From Pseudorhodobacter antarcticus (GTDB lineage Bacteria; Pseudomonadota; Alphaproteobacteria; Rhodobacterales; Rhodobacteraceae): a stretch of DNA of 6,143 nt. The translations under genes and the position numbers were made by a program. Position 1 is the stretch's first letter, and each line of letters starts with the position of its first letter. Positions 1 to 6,076 of this stretch are shown here, piece after piece. The notes under the pieces were generated by a model. It did not search any database and had not been told where the DNA came from. It saw only the letters and a list, made by a program, of their open reading frames with translations. The stretch lies in assembly GCA_945861995.1 (NCBI GenBank), contig CAMAWZ010000150.1, forward strand, positions 1 to 6,143. Direction: 5' to 3'.

Positions 1-542
1 TCCGTGATGGGGGTGAAATAGGGCGGGGTGATCTCTGCGCCATATTTGGCGGCAATTTCGGGGTATATCGCATCAAATGCGGCCTGATAATCTGCGCCAT
101 AATTGGGCGGGGCAATCATATCCACAATCAGCATCGGCAGACCTTTGGCCGCAATCGCGCCTGCGATTTTGTCCATATTGGCGCGGGTTTCGGCAGGCGG
201 CAGGCCGCGCAGCAAATCATTGCCGCCAAGGTTGACAATCACCCCGCCCACATCATCCGTCAGCGTCCAATCAATCCGCGCAGCGCCCCCTGCCGTGGTA
301 TCGCCCGACACGCCTGCGTTGATCACAATCACGTCATCGCCTGCCGCCGTCAGATAGGCCTGCAATTGCGCCACAAACCCCTGCTCCTGCGGCAATCCAT
401 AGCCTTGGGTAAGGCTATCGCCAAAGGCCACAAGGGTCACAGTTTCGGCATGTGCCGCCGTGATCGGGGCAATCCCCCCCACAAACAGCGCGAAAGTGTA
501 GAAAAATGCTGCAATCGCGTTGCGAATTCTGCGCGGCGGCAT
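1..542 (-). CDS. tesA: Exported SGNH/GDSL arylesterase (TesA-like), C-terminus outside the window
   Basis: The gene reads leftward and leaves the window before its stop; 180 codons are visible. The product is a serine esterase/lysophospholipase/thioesterase of the SGNH hydrolase family, expected in the periplasm. Numbering from ATG 542, block I is FGDSLTQGYGL with the nucleophile Ser at about residue 43, block II is NAGVSGDT with Gly about 77, and block III is GGND with Asn about 108. The catalytic Asp-x-x-His block lies beyond the edge. Residues 1-32 form a classical signal peptide: Arg-rich start (PPRRIRN), hydrophobic core, and AHA before the mature ETVTL. An in-frame ATG at 572 would add ten residues. 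I prefer 542 because the extra codons (CCA, ATA, CCT, GCT) are unlike the rest of the gene and the signal peptide is already complete. Neither start has a clear Shine-Dalgarno sequence. Family is certain; substrate is not visible. The symbol is by homology and synteny. Confidence 0.9.
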   Translation of the reverse strand, partial: MPPRRIRNAIAAFFYTFALFVGGIAPITAAHAETVTLVAFGDSLTQGYGLPQEQGFVAQLQAYLTAAGDDVIVINAGVSGDTTAGGAARIDWTLTDDVGGVIVNLGGNDLLRGLPPAETRANMDKIAGAIAAKGLPMLIVDMIAPPNYGADYQAAFDAIYPEIAAKYGAEITPPYFTPIT

Positions 543-570
543 AGGTATTGGAAAAGCAATAAAGGCGCGC

Positions 571-1293
571 ATGATGACCGATACAGTTCTAAGCATGAAA
601 GATGTTGGCCTAACCTTGGCGGGAAACGCAGGTAATGTCGAGATATTGAAGGGCATTTCCCTTGATATATCGCGGGGCGAGACGATTGGTATGGTTGGGC
701 CTTCGGGTTCGGGCAAATCATCGCTTTTGATGCTGATGGGCGGGCTGGAACGCGCGACCGCTGGCCAAATTACCGCGCTTGGCGATGATATCAGCGACAT
801 GAACGAAGATCAGCTGGCGCGGTTTCGGCGCGGGCGCATGGGGGTGGTGTTTCAATCGTTCCACCTGATCCCGACGATGACCGCGCTGGAAAATGTCGCC
901 ATGCCGATGGAGATTGCGGGCGATACCGACGCGTTTGCGCGCGCGCGCAGCGAACTTGCCGCCGTCGGCCTGACCGCGCGGATGGATCATTACCCTGCGC
1001 AATTATCTGGGGGCGAGCAGCAGCGCGTCGCATTGGCCCGCGCCGCCGCCCCGCGCCCTGCCATTTTGCTGGCGGACGAGCCGACGGGTAATTTGGACAG
1101 CGTCAATGGCGCGGCCATTATGGATTTGATCTTTGGCCTGCAAAGCCGCCACGGCGCGACCTTGATCATGGTCACCCATGCCCCAGACCTTGCCGCGCGC
1201 TGCGGGCGCACCATTCGGCTGGTGGATGGGCGCATTGCCGAAGACAGCGCAGCCAACCCCGCGCCAAAGGCCAAAGCCAAGGTGACAGCATGA
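571..1293 (+). CDS. ybbA: ABC transporter ATPase, YbbA/LolD/MacB type
   Basis: Cytoplasmic ATPase of a MacB-type (type VII) ABC system, 240 residues, usual for the family. All nucleotide-binding motifs are present and intact: Walker A GPSGSGKS (43-50), Q-loop VVFQS (Gln 95), signature LSGGEQQR (145-152), Walker B ILLADE with catalytic Glu 170 followed by the PTGNLD D-loop, and switch His 203 in MVTHAP. The tail is Ala/Lys-rich. Two adjacent ATGs (571 and 574) are possible starts; the weak ribosome site AAAGG at 561-565 serves either, with spacing slightly better for 574. The frame stays open upstream to a TTG at 520, but that would run into the hydrolase gene and is unlikely. The last codons overlap the permease start (ATGA at 1290-1293), so the two are translationally coupled. 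The divergent hydrolase starts 28 bases away, or overlaps by 2 bases if its ATG at 572 is used. Confidence 0.95.
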   Translation: MMTDTVLSMKDVGLTLAGNAGNVEILKGISLDISRGETIGMVGPSGSGKSSLLMLMGGLERATAGQITALGDDISDMNEDQLARFRRGRMGVVFQSFHLIPTMTALENVAMPMEIAGDTDAFARARSELAAVGLTARMDHYPAQLSGGEQQRVALARAAAPRPAILLADEPTGNLDSVNGAAIMDLIFGLQSRHGATLIMVTHAPDLAARCGRTIRLVDGRIAEDSAANPAPKAKAKVTA

Positions 1294-3818
1294 GCATTAC
1301 CGCCGATTTCGCCTTGGCCGCCCGCATTGCAGGGCGCGAATTGCGGGGCGGGCTGCGCGGATTTGCCGTGTTTCTGGCCTGCCTTGCGCTGGGCGTCGGG
1401 GCCATTGCGGGCGTGGGCATGGTGCGCGCCTCGATCCAATCGGGCCTCACCGAACAGGGGGCCGTGCTGCTGGGCGGGGATGCGCAGGCAAAGATCACCT
1501 ACCGATACGCCAGCGCTCAGGAACGCGCCTATCTGGACAGCATCAGCGAAAAGCTATCCGAGATTGTCGATTTCCGTTCCATGGCCGTGGCGGGGGATCA
1601 ACGGGTTTTGGTGGCGGTTAAGGCGGTGGATACGGCCTATCCGCTGCTGGGCGCGGTGCAAATGGACGGCGCGGCAGATTTGCCAGCCGCCTTTGCCCCG
1701 CAGAACGGCGCGGCTGGCGCGGTGGTGGACGGTGTTTTGGCCGATCAGATGGGCCTTGCCATTGGCGATACGTTCAAACTGGGCGAGACACCCTTTCGCC
1801 TTGCCGCCCGCCTGATTGCCGAACCCGATAGCGCCACCTCGGGCTTTAGCTTTGCCCCGCGCGTGATTGTGCTGCGCGCTGATCTGGCGCAATCGGGCCT
1901 ACTGGGCCCAGGCACATTGTTTGACAGCGCGTATCGGATGATCCTGCCGGTAGGGGCCGATCTGGAACAGTTGCAAACCCAGACCGAAGCCAAGTTTCGC
2001 GAAAGCGGCCTTGATTGGGACGACCGCCGCCGCCCCTCGCCGGGCGTGGAGCGTTTTGTCGATCGTATGGGCGACTTTTTGGTTCTGGTCGGCCTTGCGG
2101 GCCTTGCCGTGGGCGGGGTTGGCGTGGCCGCTGCCGTACGATCCTACCTAGAGGCAAAGATTTCCACCATCGCCACGCTGCGCACATTGGGGGCGACAGG
2201 CGGGTTGATTTTTCAAATCTATTTCCTGCAAATTGCTCTTTTGTCTGCCGTCGGCGTGGCGCTGGGCCTGATGCTGGGGGTGGGCCTGCCCCTGCTGTTT
2301 GCCGCGCAAATTCAGGCAGCTTTGCCCTTTCCTGCGGATATCTCGCTTCAGGCGGGCCCCGTTTTGGAAGCGGCGTTTTATGGCATGACTTCGGCCTTTT
2401 TGTTTGCGCTGTGGCCGCTTGCGCGGTCTGAATCGATCCGCGCTGCCGCTTTGTATCGGGACGGTGTTGCGGGCGGGCGGGTGCGCGGGCGCTATCTGGT
2501 GGCGCTGGCGGGGCTTGCACTGATTTTGGTGGGCGGCGCAGTGCTGCTGTCGGGCAATTGGGCGCTGACGCTGGGCATGGCGGGCGGCATTGCGGCATCA
2601 TTGGCCATTTTGGCACTGGCGGCGCTGGGCCTTGGCTGGGCTGTGCGCCGCGCCGCGCGCCTGAAGTTTATGCACGGGCGCTTTGGCCTGCGCGCTGCCC
2701 TTGCCGCCATTGGCGCACCGCGCGCCGAAACCATGCAGATCGTGCTGGCCCTTGGCCTTGGGCTGACGGTTTTGGCCGCTGTCGGGCAGATCGATTATAA
2801 CCTGCGCGCGGCCATTGCGCGCGATCTGCCAGACCGCGCGCCCAGCTATTTCTTTGTCGATATCCAATCTGACCAAATCGACGGGTTCCGCGCCAAACTG
2901 GCCGCCAATGCGGACGTAACCCAAGTGGAAAGTGCGCCCATGCTGCGCGGCATCCTCAGCCAAATCAACGGCGCAGGTGCGCGCGAGGTGTCGGGCGGGC
3001 ATTGGGTGACCCAAGGCGATCGTGGCATCACCTTTGCAGGTGCCATGCCCGCAGGCACAACTGTCACCAGCGGCACATGGTGGCCCGCAGATTATACGGG
3101 CGAGCCACAAGTGTCTTTTGCACAAGAAGAAGCGCTGGAAATCGGGCTGAAACTGGGCGATATGATCACCGTCAACATCCTTGGCCGCGACATTGCCGCG
3201 CGGGTGACTTCGTTTCGCAATGTCGATTTTTCCAATGCGGGCATGGGCTTTATCATGACCCTATCGGAGAATGCCGTGGCCGGCGCGCCGCATACCTACA
3301 TCTCGACTGTCTATGCCAGCGGCGAGGCCGAGGCGGGTATATTGCGCGAAATGGCCAGCGCCTATCCCAACATAACCGCCATCGGGATCAAGGCCGCCAT
3401 TGCCCGCGCCGCCGAAGCTTTGGGCGCGATTGCGCAGGCAACCACTCTGGCGGCCCTTGCCACGCTGACCACGGGTTTTGTGGTGCTGATTGGCGCTGCC
3501 GCATCAGGCGAGCGCGCGCGGGTGTATGAAGCCGCCGTTCTGAAAACCCTTGGGGCCACGCGCGGGAGCATCCTGATCAGCTTTGCCCTGCGCGCCGCGC
3601 TGACAGGGGCGGCGGCAGGTCTGGTCGCGCTGTTTGCGGGCGCGCTGGGCGCATGGGGCGTGATGCATTTCGTGATGGACGCAGATTATCTGTTCGAACC
3701 GCTGTCTGCCCTTGGCGTGATTTTCGGTGGGATTTTGGCCACATTACTGGCGGGTCTGGTCTTTGTTCTGCGCCCGCTGGCCCGCCGCCCTGCGGGGGTT
3801 TTGCGCAGCCAAGACTAG
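1290..3818 (+). CDS. ybbP: ABC transporter permease, YbbP/FtsX family, ten membrane helices
   Basis: Inner-membrane partner of the preceding ATPase, 842 residues, typical for the double-FtsX YbbP group. Hydrophobic segments fall at about 26-46, 262-285, 309-338, 355-377, 402-421, 427-450, 481-499, 715-739, 762-793 and 805-827. This gives two four-helix FtsX cores, a central helix pair, and two large periplasmic domains (about 47-260 and 500-712). Each core carries the conserved cytoplasmic coupling motif after its second helix: STIATLRTLGAT near 292-303 and YEAAVLKTLGATR near 746-758. Members of this class do not pump substrates through a channel; they use ATP to move periplasmic domains, so extraction of a hydrophobic molecule from the membrane is the likely role (inference). 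The start is fixed by AAGGTG at 1279-1284 and by the ATGA overlap. The frame is intact to TAG at 3816-3818. Confidence 0.94.
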   Translation: MSITADFALAARIAGRELRGGLRGFAVFLACLALGVGAIAGVGMVRASIQSGLTEQGAVLLGGDAQAKITYRYASAQERAYLDSISEKLSEIVDFRSMAVAGDQRVLVAVKAVDTAYPLLGAVQMDGAADLPAAFAPQNGAAGAVVDGVLADQMGLAIGDTFKLGETPFRLAARLIAEPDSATSGFSFAPRVIVLRADLAQSGLLGPGTLFDSAYRMILPVGADLEQLQTQTEAKFRESGLDWDDRRRPSPGVERFVDRMGDFLVLVGLAGLAVGGVGVAAAVRSYLEAKISTIATLRTLGATGGLIFQIYFLQIALLSAVGVALGLMLGVGLPLLFAAQIQAALPFPADISLQAGPVLEAAFYGMTSAFLFALWPLARSESIRAAALYRDGVAGGRVRGRYLVALAGLALILVGGAVLLSGNWALTLGMAGGIAASLAILALAALGLGWAVRRAARLKFMHGRFGLRAALAAIGAPRAETMQIVLALGLGLTVLAAVGQIDYNLRAAIARDLPDRAPSYFFVDIQSDQIDGFRAKLAANADVTQVESAPMLRGILSQINGAGAREVSGGHWVTQGDRGITFAGAMPAGTTVTSGTWWPADYTGEPQVSFAQEEALEIGLKLGDMITVNILGRDIAARVTSFRNVDFSNAGMGFIMTLSENAVAGAPHTYISTVYASGEAEAGILREMASAYPNITAIGIKAAIARAAEALGAIAQATTLAALATLTTGFVVLIGAAASGERARVYEAAVLKTLGATRGSILISFALRAALTGAAAGLVALFAGALGAWGVMHFVMDADYLFEPLSALGVIFGGILATLLAGLVFVLRPLARRPAGVLRSQD

Positions 3819-3840
3819 CGCCGCGAAACCTCGCCCCCAA

Positions 3841-3883
3841 GCCCCGCGCGCTGACGAAACTTCGGCATCGCGCGGGGCGTTTT
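3841..3883 (+). terminator. Rho-independent terminator after the ABC operon
   Basis: A perfect 10-bp inverted repeat, GCCCCGCGCG at 3841-3850 with CGCGCGGGGC at 3869-3878, encloses an 18-base loop and is followed at once by GTTTT. It lies 22 bases after the permease stop codon and separates that operon from iolG. The loop is long for a terminator, but the stem is very GC-rich and the T-run is in place. Confidence 0.72.
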
Positions 3884-3895
3884 GGAATTTTCGGG

Positions 3896-3923
3896 TTGAA
3901 CGCGCGCCGTTTCGGAATATACG
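3896..3923 (+). promoter_or_regulatory. Predicted sigma-70 promoter of iolG
   Basis: TTGAAC (3896-3901) and TATACG (3918-3923) are 16 bases apart. Each matches four of six positions of the housekeeping consensus, or close to it. The pair lies downstream of the terminator and leaves a leader of about 50 bases before the iolG start. Transcription start is inferred near 3930. Confidence 0.42.
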
Positions 3924-3927
3924 TTCT
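3914..3927. promoter_or_regulatory. Possible IolR-type operator overlapping the iolG -10 box
   Basis: GGAA (3914-3917), six bases (TATACG), then TTCT (3924-3927) match seven of eight fixed positions of the GGAA-N6-TTCC site described for rhizobial IolR repressors (recalled from the literature). The six-base centre is exactly the predicted -10 hexamer, so a bound repressor would block polymerase. The match is short, so it is suggestive only; its position in front of an inositol gene is what makes it credible. Confidence 0.35.
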
Positions 3928-3978
3928 GCCCAAACGATCCCCCGCATAAACCTGCAAAACCCCGTTAAGGAGACGATA

Positions 3979-4980
3979 ATGACAGTCAGATTTGGCCTTT
4001 TGGGCGCAGGGCGCATTGGCAAGGTTCACGCCAAGGCTGTGATGGGGGATGCCAATGCCAAACTGGTCGCGGTGACCGATGCCATGCCCGCCGCAGCCCA
4101 AGCCATTGCCGATCAATACGGCTGTGATGTGCGCAGTATGGAGGCGATTTTGGCCGCCACGGATATTGACGCCGTCGTCATCTGCACCCCCACCGATACC
4201 CATGCCGATCTGATCGAAGCCTTTGTTAAGGCTGGAAAAGCTGTGTTTTGCGAAAAGCCAATTGATCTGTCGCTGGATCGTGTAAAGTCCTGCCTTGAAG
4301 TGGTGCGCGCCCACAAAGGCACGCTGATGGTGGGGTTCAACCGCCGATTTGACCCGCATTTTCAGGCAGTTAGGGCTGAAATTGACAAGGGCACGATTGG
4401 CGATGTGGAAATGGCTGTTATCACATCGCGCGATCCGGGTGCGCCGCCTGTGGAATATATCGCGCGGTCTGGCGGGATTTTCCGCGATATGACCATCCAT
4501 GATTTCGATATGGCGCGGTTTTTGCTGGGCGAAGAAATTGCCGAAGTATCCGCCATGGCCGCTGTTTTGGTGGATCAAGCCATTGGAAAAGAAGGAGATT
4601 TTGATTCTGTTCAGGTCATGCTGAAAACCGCCAGTGGCCGCCAAGCGATGATTTCCAACTCGCGCCGCGCGACCTATGGTTATGACCAGCGGATCGAGGT
4701 GCATGGGTCAAAAGGCGCGGTATCGGCGGAAAATCAACGCCCCGTGTCGATTGAGGTCGCAACAGGCGCAGGCTATACCCGCCCGCCCTTGCATGATTTC
4801 TTTATGACCCGCTATACCGAAGCCTACGGCGCTGAAATCGCCAGCTTTATTGCCGCGCTCAGCAGCGGCAAACCCGCCGCGCCGTCGGGTGAAGACGGGC
4901 TGATTGCGCTGGCCTTGGCCGAAGCCGCGCTGAAATCCGTTGCCGAGGGTCGCACAGTGAAGATGTCGGAAATTTTGTAG
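3979..4980 (+). CDS. iolG: Inositol 2-dehydrogenase
   Basis: NAD-dependent oxidation of myo-inositol to 2-keto-myo-inositol (scyllo-inosose), the first step of inositol breakdown, in the cytoplasm. The 333-residue protein is of normal length for the Gfo/Idh/MocA family. The N-terminal Rossmann fold has GAGRIG (9-14) and an Asp (34) at the end of the second strand, favouring NAD. The catalytic lysine lies in CEKP (Lys 93). GFNRRFDP (119-126) is typical of IolG, and RDMTIHDFDMARF supplies Asp 170 and His 174, equivalent to Lys97/Asp172/His176 of the B. subtilis enzyme. The frame is open far upstream, but the ribosome site TAAGGAGA (3966-3973), five bases before ATG 3979, and the Rossmann motif fix the start. 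No other iol gene is next to it here. A related polyol or scyllo-inositol dehydrogenase activity cannot be excluded. Confidence 0.92.
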   Translation: MTVRFGLLGAGRIGKVHAKAVMGDANAKLVAVTDAMPAAAQAIADQYGCDVRSMEAILAATDIDAVVICTPTDTHADLIEAFVKAGKAVFCEKPIDLSLDRVKSCLEVVRAHKGTLMVGFNRRFDPHFQAVRAEIDKGTIGDVEMAVITSRDPGAPPVEYIARSGGIFRDMTIHDFDMARFLLGEEIAEVSAMAAVLVDQAIGKEGDFDSVQVMLKTASGRQAMISNSRRATYGYDQRIEVHGSKGAVSAENQRPVSIEVATGAGYTRPPLHDFFMTRYTEAYGAEIASFIAALSSGKPAAPSGEDGLIALALAEAALKSVAEGRTVKMSEIL

Positions 4981-4986
4981 GTTAAT

Positions 4987-5017
4987 GCGCCGCGCGGGGG
5001 GAATTCTTGCGCGGCGC
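4987..5017 (+). terminator. GC-rich hairpin after iolG, possible terminator
   Basis: GCGCCGCGC (4987-4995) pairs perfectly with GCGCGGCGC (5009-5017) across a 13-base loop, six bases after the iolG stop codon. No T-run follows directly (GAAACCC), so it may end transcription inefficiently or only protect the 3' end of the message. A weaker inverted repeat (CGCCGAA 5024-5030, TTCGGCG 5051-5057) lies just after it. Confidence 0.4.
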
Positions 5018-5055
5018 GAAACCCGCCGAAGACGCCTTGTTTTATGGCTTTTCGG

Positions 5056-5115
5056 CGTATGGTATCCGTATTTTTCCCGTATGTTGTGCGTATTGCATCC
5101 GTCCCTACATCGTAG
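5056..5115 (+). repeat. Phased direct-repeat array: CGTAT every 11 bp
   Basis: CGTAT occurs at 5056, 5067, 5078 and 5089, at exactly 11-base intervals. The register continues with CGT at 5100 and CGTA at 5111, giving six units in one phase. The six bases between the cores vary. Eleven bases is about one helical turn, so all cores face the same side of the DNA. This looks like a multi-site protein-binding region; head-to-tail sites at 11-bp spacing are typical of OmpR/PhoB-type response regulators. It could also be one module of a dispersed intergenic repeat. The binding protein is unknown. Confidence 0.7.
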
Positions 5116-5117
5116 GG
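5103..5117. repeat. Small inverted repeat CCCTAC-atc-GTAGGG
   Basis: A perfect 6-bp stem with a 3-base loop, overlapping the last two units of the phased array and seven bases before the larger palindrome at 5125. It may be part of the same composite intergenic repeat. Confidence 0.5.
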
Positions 5118-5124
5118 CGTGTGG

Positions 5125-5194
5125 GGTGCGTGATTTCACGCACCATTTTGGGCGCGATGTGCGGCATTGAGAGTGGTGCGCGGCTGCACGCGCC
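5125..5194. repeat. Composite palindromic repeat, left copy
   Basis: Two hairpins are separated by 30 bases. The first, GGTGCGTGATTTCACGCACC (5125-5144), is a perfect 8-bp stem with loop ATTT. The second, GGTGCGCGGCTGCACGCGCC (5175-5194), forms an imperfect stem. Nineteen bases of the first hairpin recur exactly at 6078-6096, and the second hairpin recurs from 6128 with four bases missing. The arrangement resembles REP/BIME-type intergenic elements. No T-run follows, so a terminator role is doubtful. Confidence 0.8.
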
Positions 5195-5294
5195 TTAAGC
5201 TGGCTGAAGCCGGAGTTGTTCAGGAAACAGCCCTACCACCTTCCGGGATGTGACAATTAGGGAAAGATCTTCCAGCGAGGCACAAACCCTTCAC

Positions 5295-5324
5295 TTGGGC
5301 TTGCAATCTTTAATTGTTTATATA
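5295..5324 (+). promoter_or_regulatory. Possible promoter of the wzz remnant
   Basis: TTGGGC (5295-5300) and TATATA (5319-5324) are 18 bases apart in a locally AT-rich stretch. An overlapping alternative is TTGCAA (5301-5306) with TATGGT (5323-5328), 16 bases apart. Either would start the message at about 5331-5335, downstream of the ATG at 5324, which supports ATG 5366 as the ancestral start codon. Confidence 0.33.
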
Positions 5325-5365
5325 TGGTTAACGAAAGTGTAATCTCATTACTGAATAGGCCTGCC

Positions 5366-6076
5366 ATGACAGATCAGAACCTATTTCGGAACGGTGATGT
5401 CAGTTTTTGGGAACTTTTGAAGTATTTTTCGAAATTCAAAAGGATGATAGCGGCTTGCGCTATGGTAGGTTCGTTCGTGGGTGTTGGATGGTACACAGCG
5501 TCACCTGCGCGCTATATCGTCGAAGCCCCCTTCTTCGTATAGATTTATCCAACCCCGATCCGTGATCTTTGTGAATCTGTATCTGCTGGCGGCAGTCTTA
5601 GCAAATTTCTTGATTGTCTGGATCAACAAGTTGCAGGGCAACTTCAAACCCTTTAAACTGAAAATTGGAAATCGGGTCAATCAGTCCTGACGCAGGAGAC
5701 CTCAAAGCCGAAACTGGCAGATGCGTATGAAGCTGATTTGAGAGAGATTGAGAACAAGTATAACGCCTCAATTAAAAGATTTCAACAATCCGACCTGGAA
5801 ATCATTGCAGATATCGATGATAGAATAAGTGCTACTGAGACAGTGGGCAGCGCTTTACTGTCTGCACAGCGGAATTTAAAAATATTGGCTGATGGCGATA
5901 TGGCCATTTATTTTCGGCCAATCGTCATAAATGAAATTACAAAAAACTTTCTCGTTATCACAATTGTTTCTACGATTTTGGGCGCGAGGGCTGGAATGAC
6001 GGCGTCGCTTGTATCTGGTTTTTTGTCTAAAGATCCTGCGCGCGGGACGGCTGATACAGGCATCGGTAGAGAGTAG
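5366..6076 (+). pseudogene. Wzz-type polysaccharide chain-length determinant remnant with two in-frame stops
   Basis: One frame of 237 codons from ATG 5366 to TAG 6074-6076 is broken by TAG at 5540-5542 (codon 59) and TAA at 5654-5656 (codon 97), with no frameshift. Before the first stop is a Wzz-like N-terminus: acidic leader, FWELLKYFSKFKR, a membrane helix at about 27-42, then the start of the periplasmic part (SPARYIVEA). After the second stop is a charged, probably coiled-coil segment (about codons 110-175), a Pro near 184, and a second helix (about 194-216) with a Gly-rich ILGARAGMTASL core, as in Wzz/PCP proteins. These control O-antigen or exopolysaccharide length in the inner membrane. 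An intact protein of about 234 residues would be short for the family (usually 300 or more), so an internal deletion is possible. Sampled lines have about 37-38% GC against 65-75% in the ABC operon. The ribosome site is weak (TAGG 5356-5359). Family assignment rests on topology and is moderate; the disruption is seen directly. Confidence 0.62.

Larger units (their letters stand above)
4981..5365. other. Gene-free region between iolG and the wzz remnant
   Basis: This 385-base stretch has no convincing coding region. The small open frames across 4985-5198 have no ribosome site, lack a recognisable motif, and cross the repeats. In order it holds the post-iolG hairpin, a phased CGTAT array, a small CCCTAC/GTAGGG hairpin, a composite palindromic repeat, about 100 bases (5195-5294) where I see only a weak CTGGC-TGAA-GCCGG hairpin near 5200-5213, and a possible promoter. 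Base composition falls from GC-rich to AT-rich between about 5200 and 5320. Confidence 0.7.

Noticed and set aside
1846..2616. Minus-strand open frame of 256 codons inside the permease gene
   Set aside because: Its composition is dominated by Pro, Arg and Ala and it is the shadow of the YbbP-like gene.
3577..4704. Long minus-strand open frame (375 codons) across the permease 3' end and iolG
   Set aside because: It lies antisense to two genes with clear family motifs and crosses a terminator. Its translation is rich in Arg/His/Pro with no recognisable domain, as expected for the complement of GC-rich coding DNA.
5056..5194. CRISPR array
   Set aside because: The repeat unit is only 5 bases with 6-base gaps, and the hairpin occurs just once on each side of the gene. 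No direct repeats of 24-37 bases with similar-sized spacers are present.
4985..5198. Two overlapping small plus-strand frames of 61 and 63 codons after iolG
   Set aside because: No ribosome site or motif is visible, and both run through the hairpin, the 11-bp array and the palindromic repeat.
5195..5323. Search for a JUMPstart/ops element before the polysaccharide gene
   Set aside because: No GGCGGTAGCGT-like core is present upstream of the wzz remnant.
5324..5326. ATG 14 codons upstream of 5366 as start of the wzz remnant
   Set aside because: There is no Shine-Dalgarno sequence, and the codon overlaps the likely -10 box. The protein similarity to Wzz N-termini begins after Met 5366.
5481..5690. 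69-codon frame inside the wzz remnant
   Set aside because: It is in a different frame from the two halves that carry the Wzz-like helices and has no ribosome site. Its apparent hydrophobic stretch is a by-product of the other frame.
5145..5987. 13-bp direct repeat ATTTTGGGCGCGA at 5145-5157 and 5975-5987
   Set aside because: One copy is coding sequence of the second membrane helix. A 13-bp match has a sizeable chance of occurring at random in 6 kb, and the flanks are unrelated.
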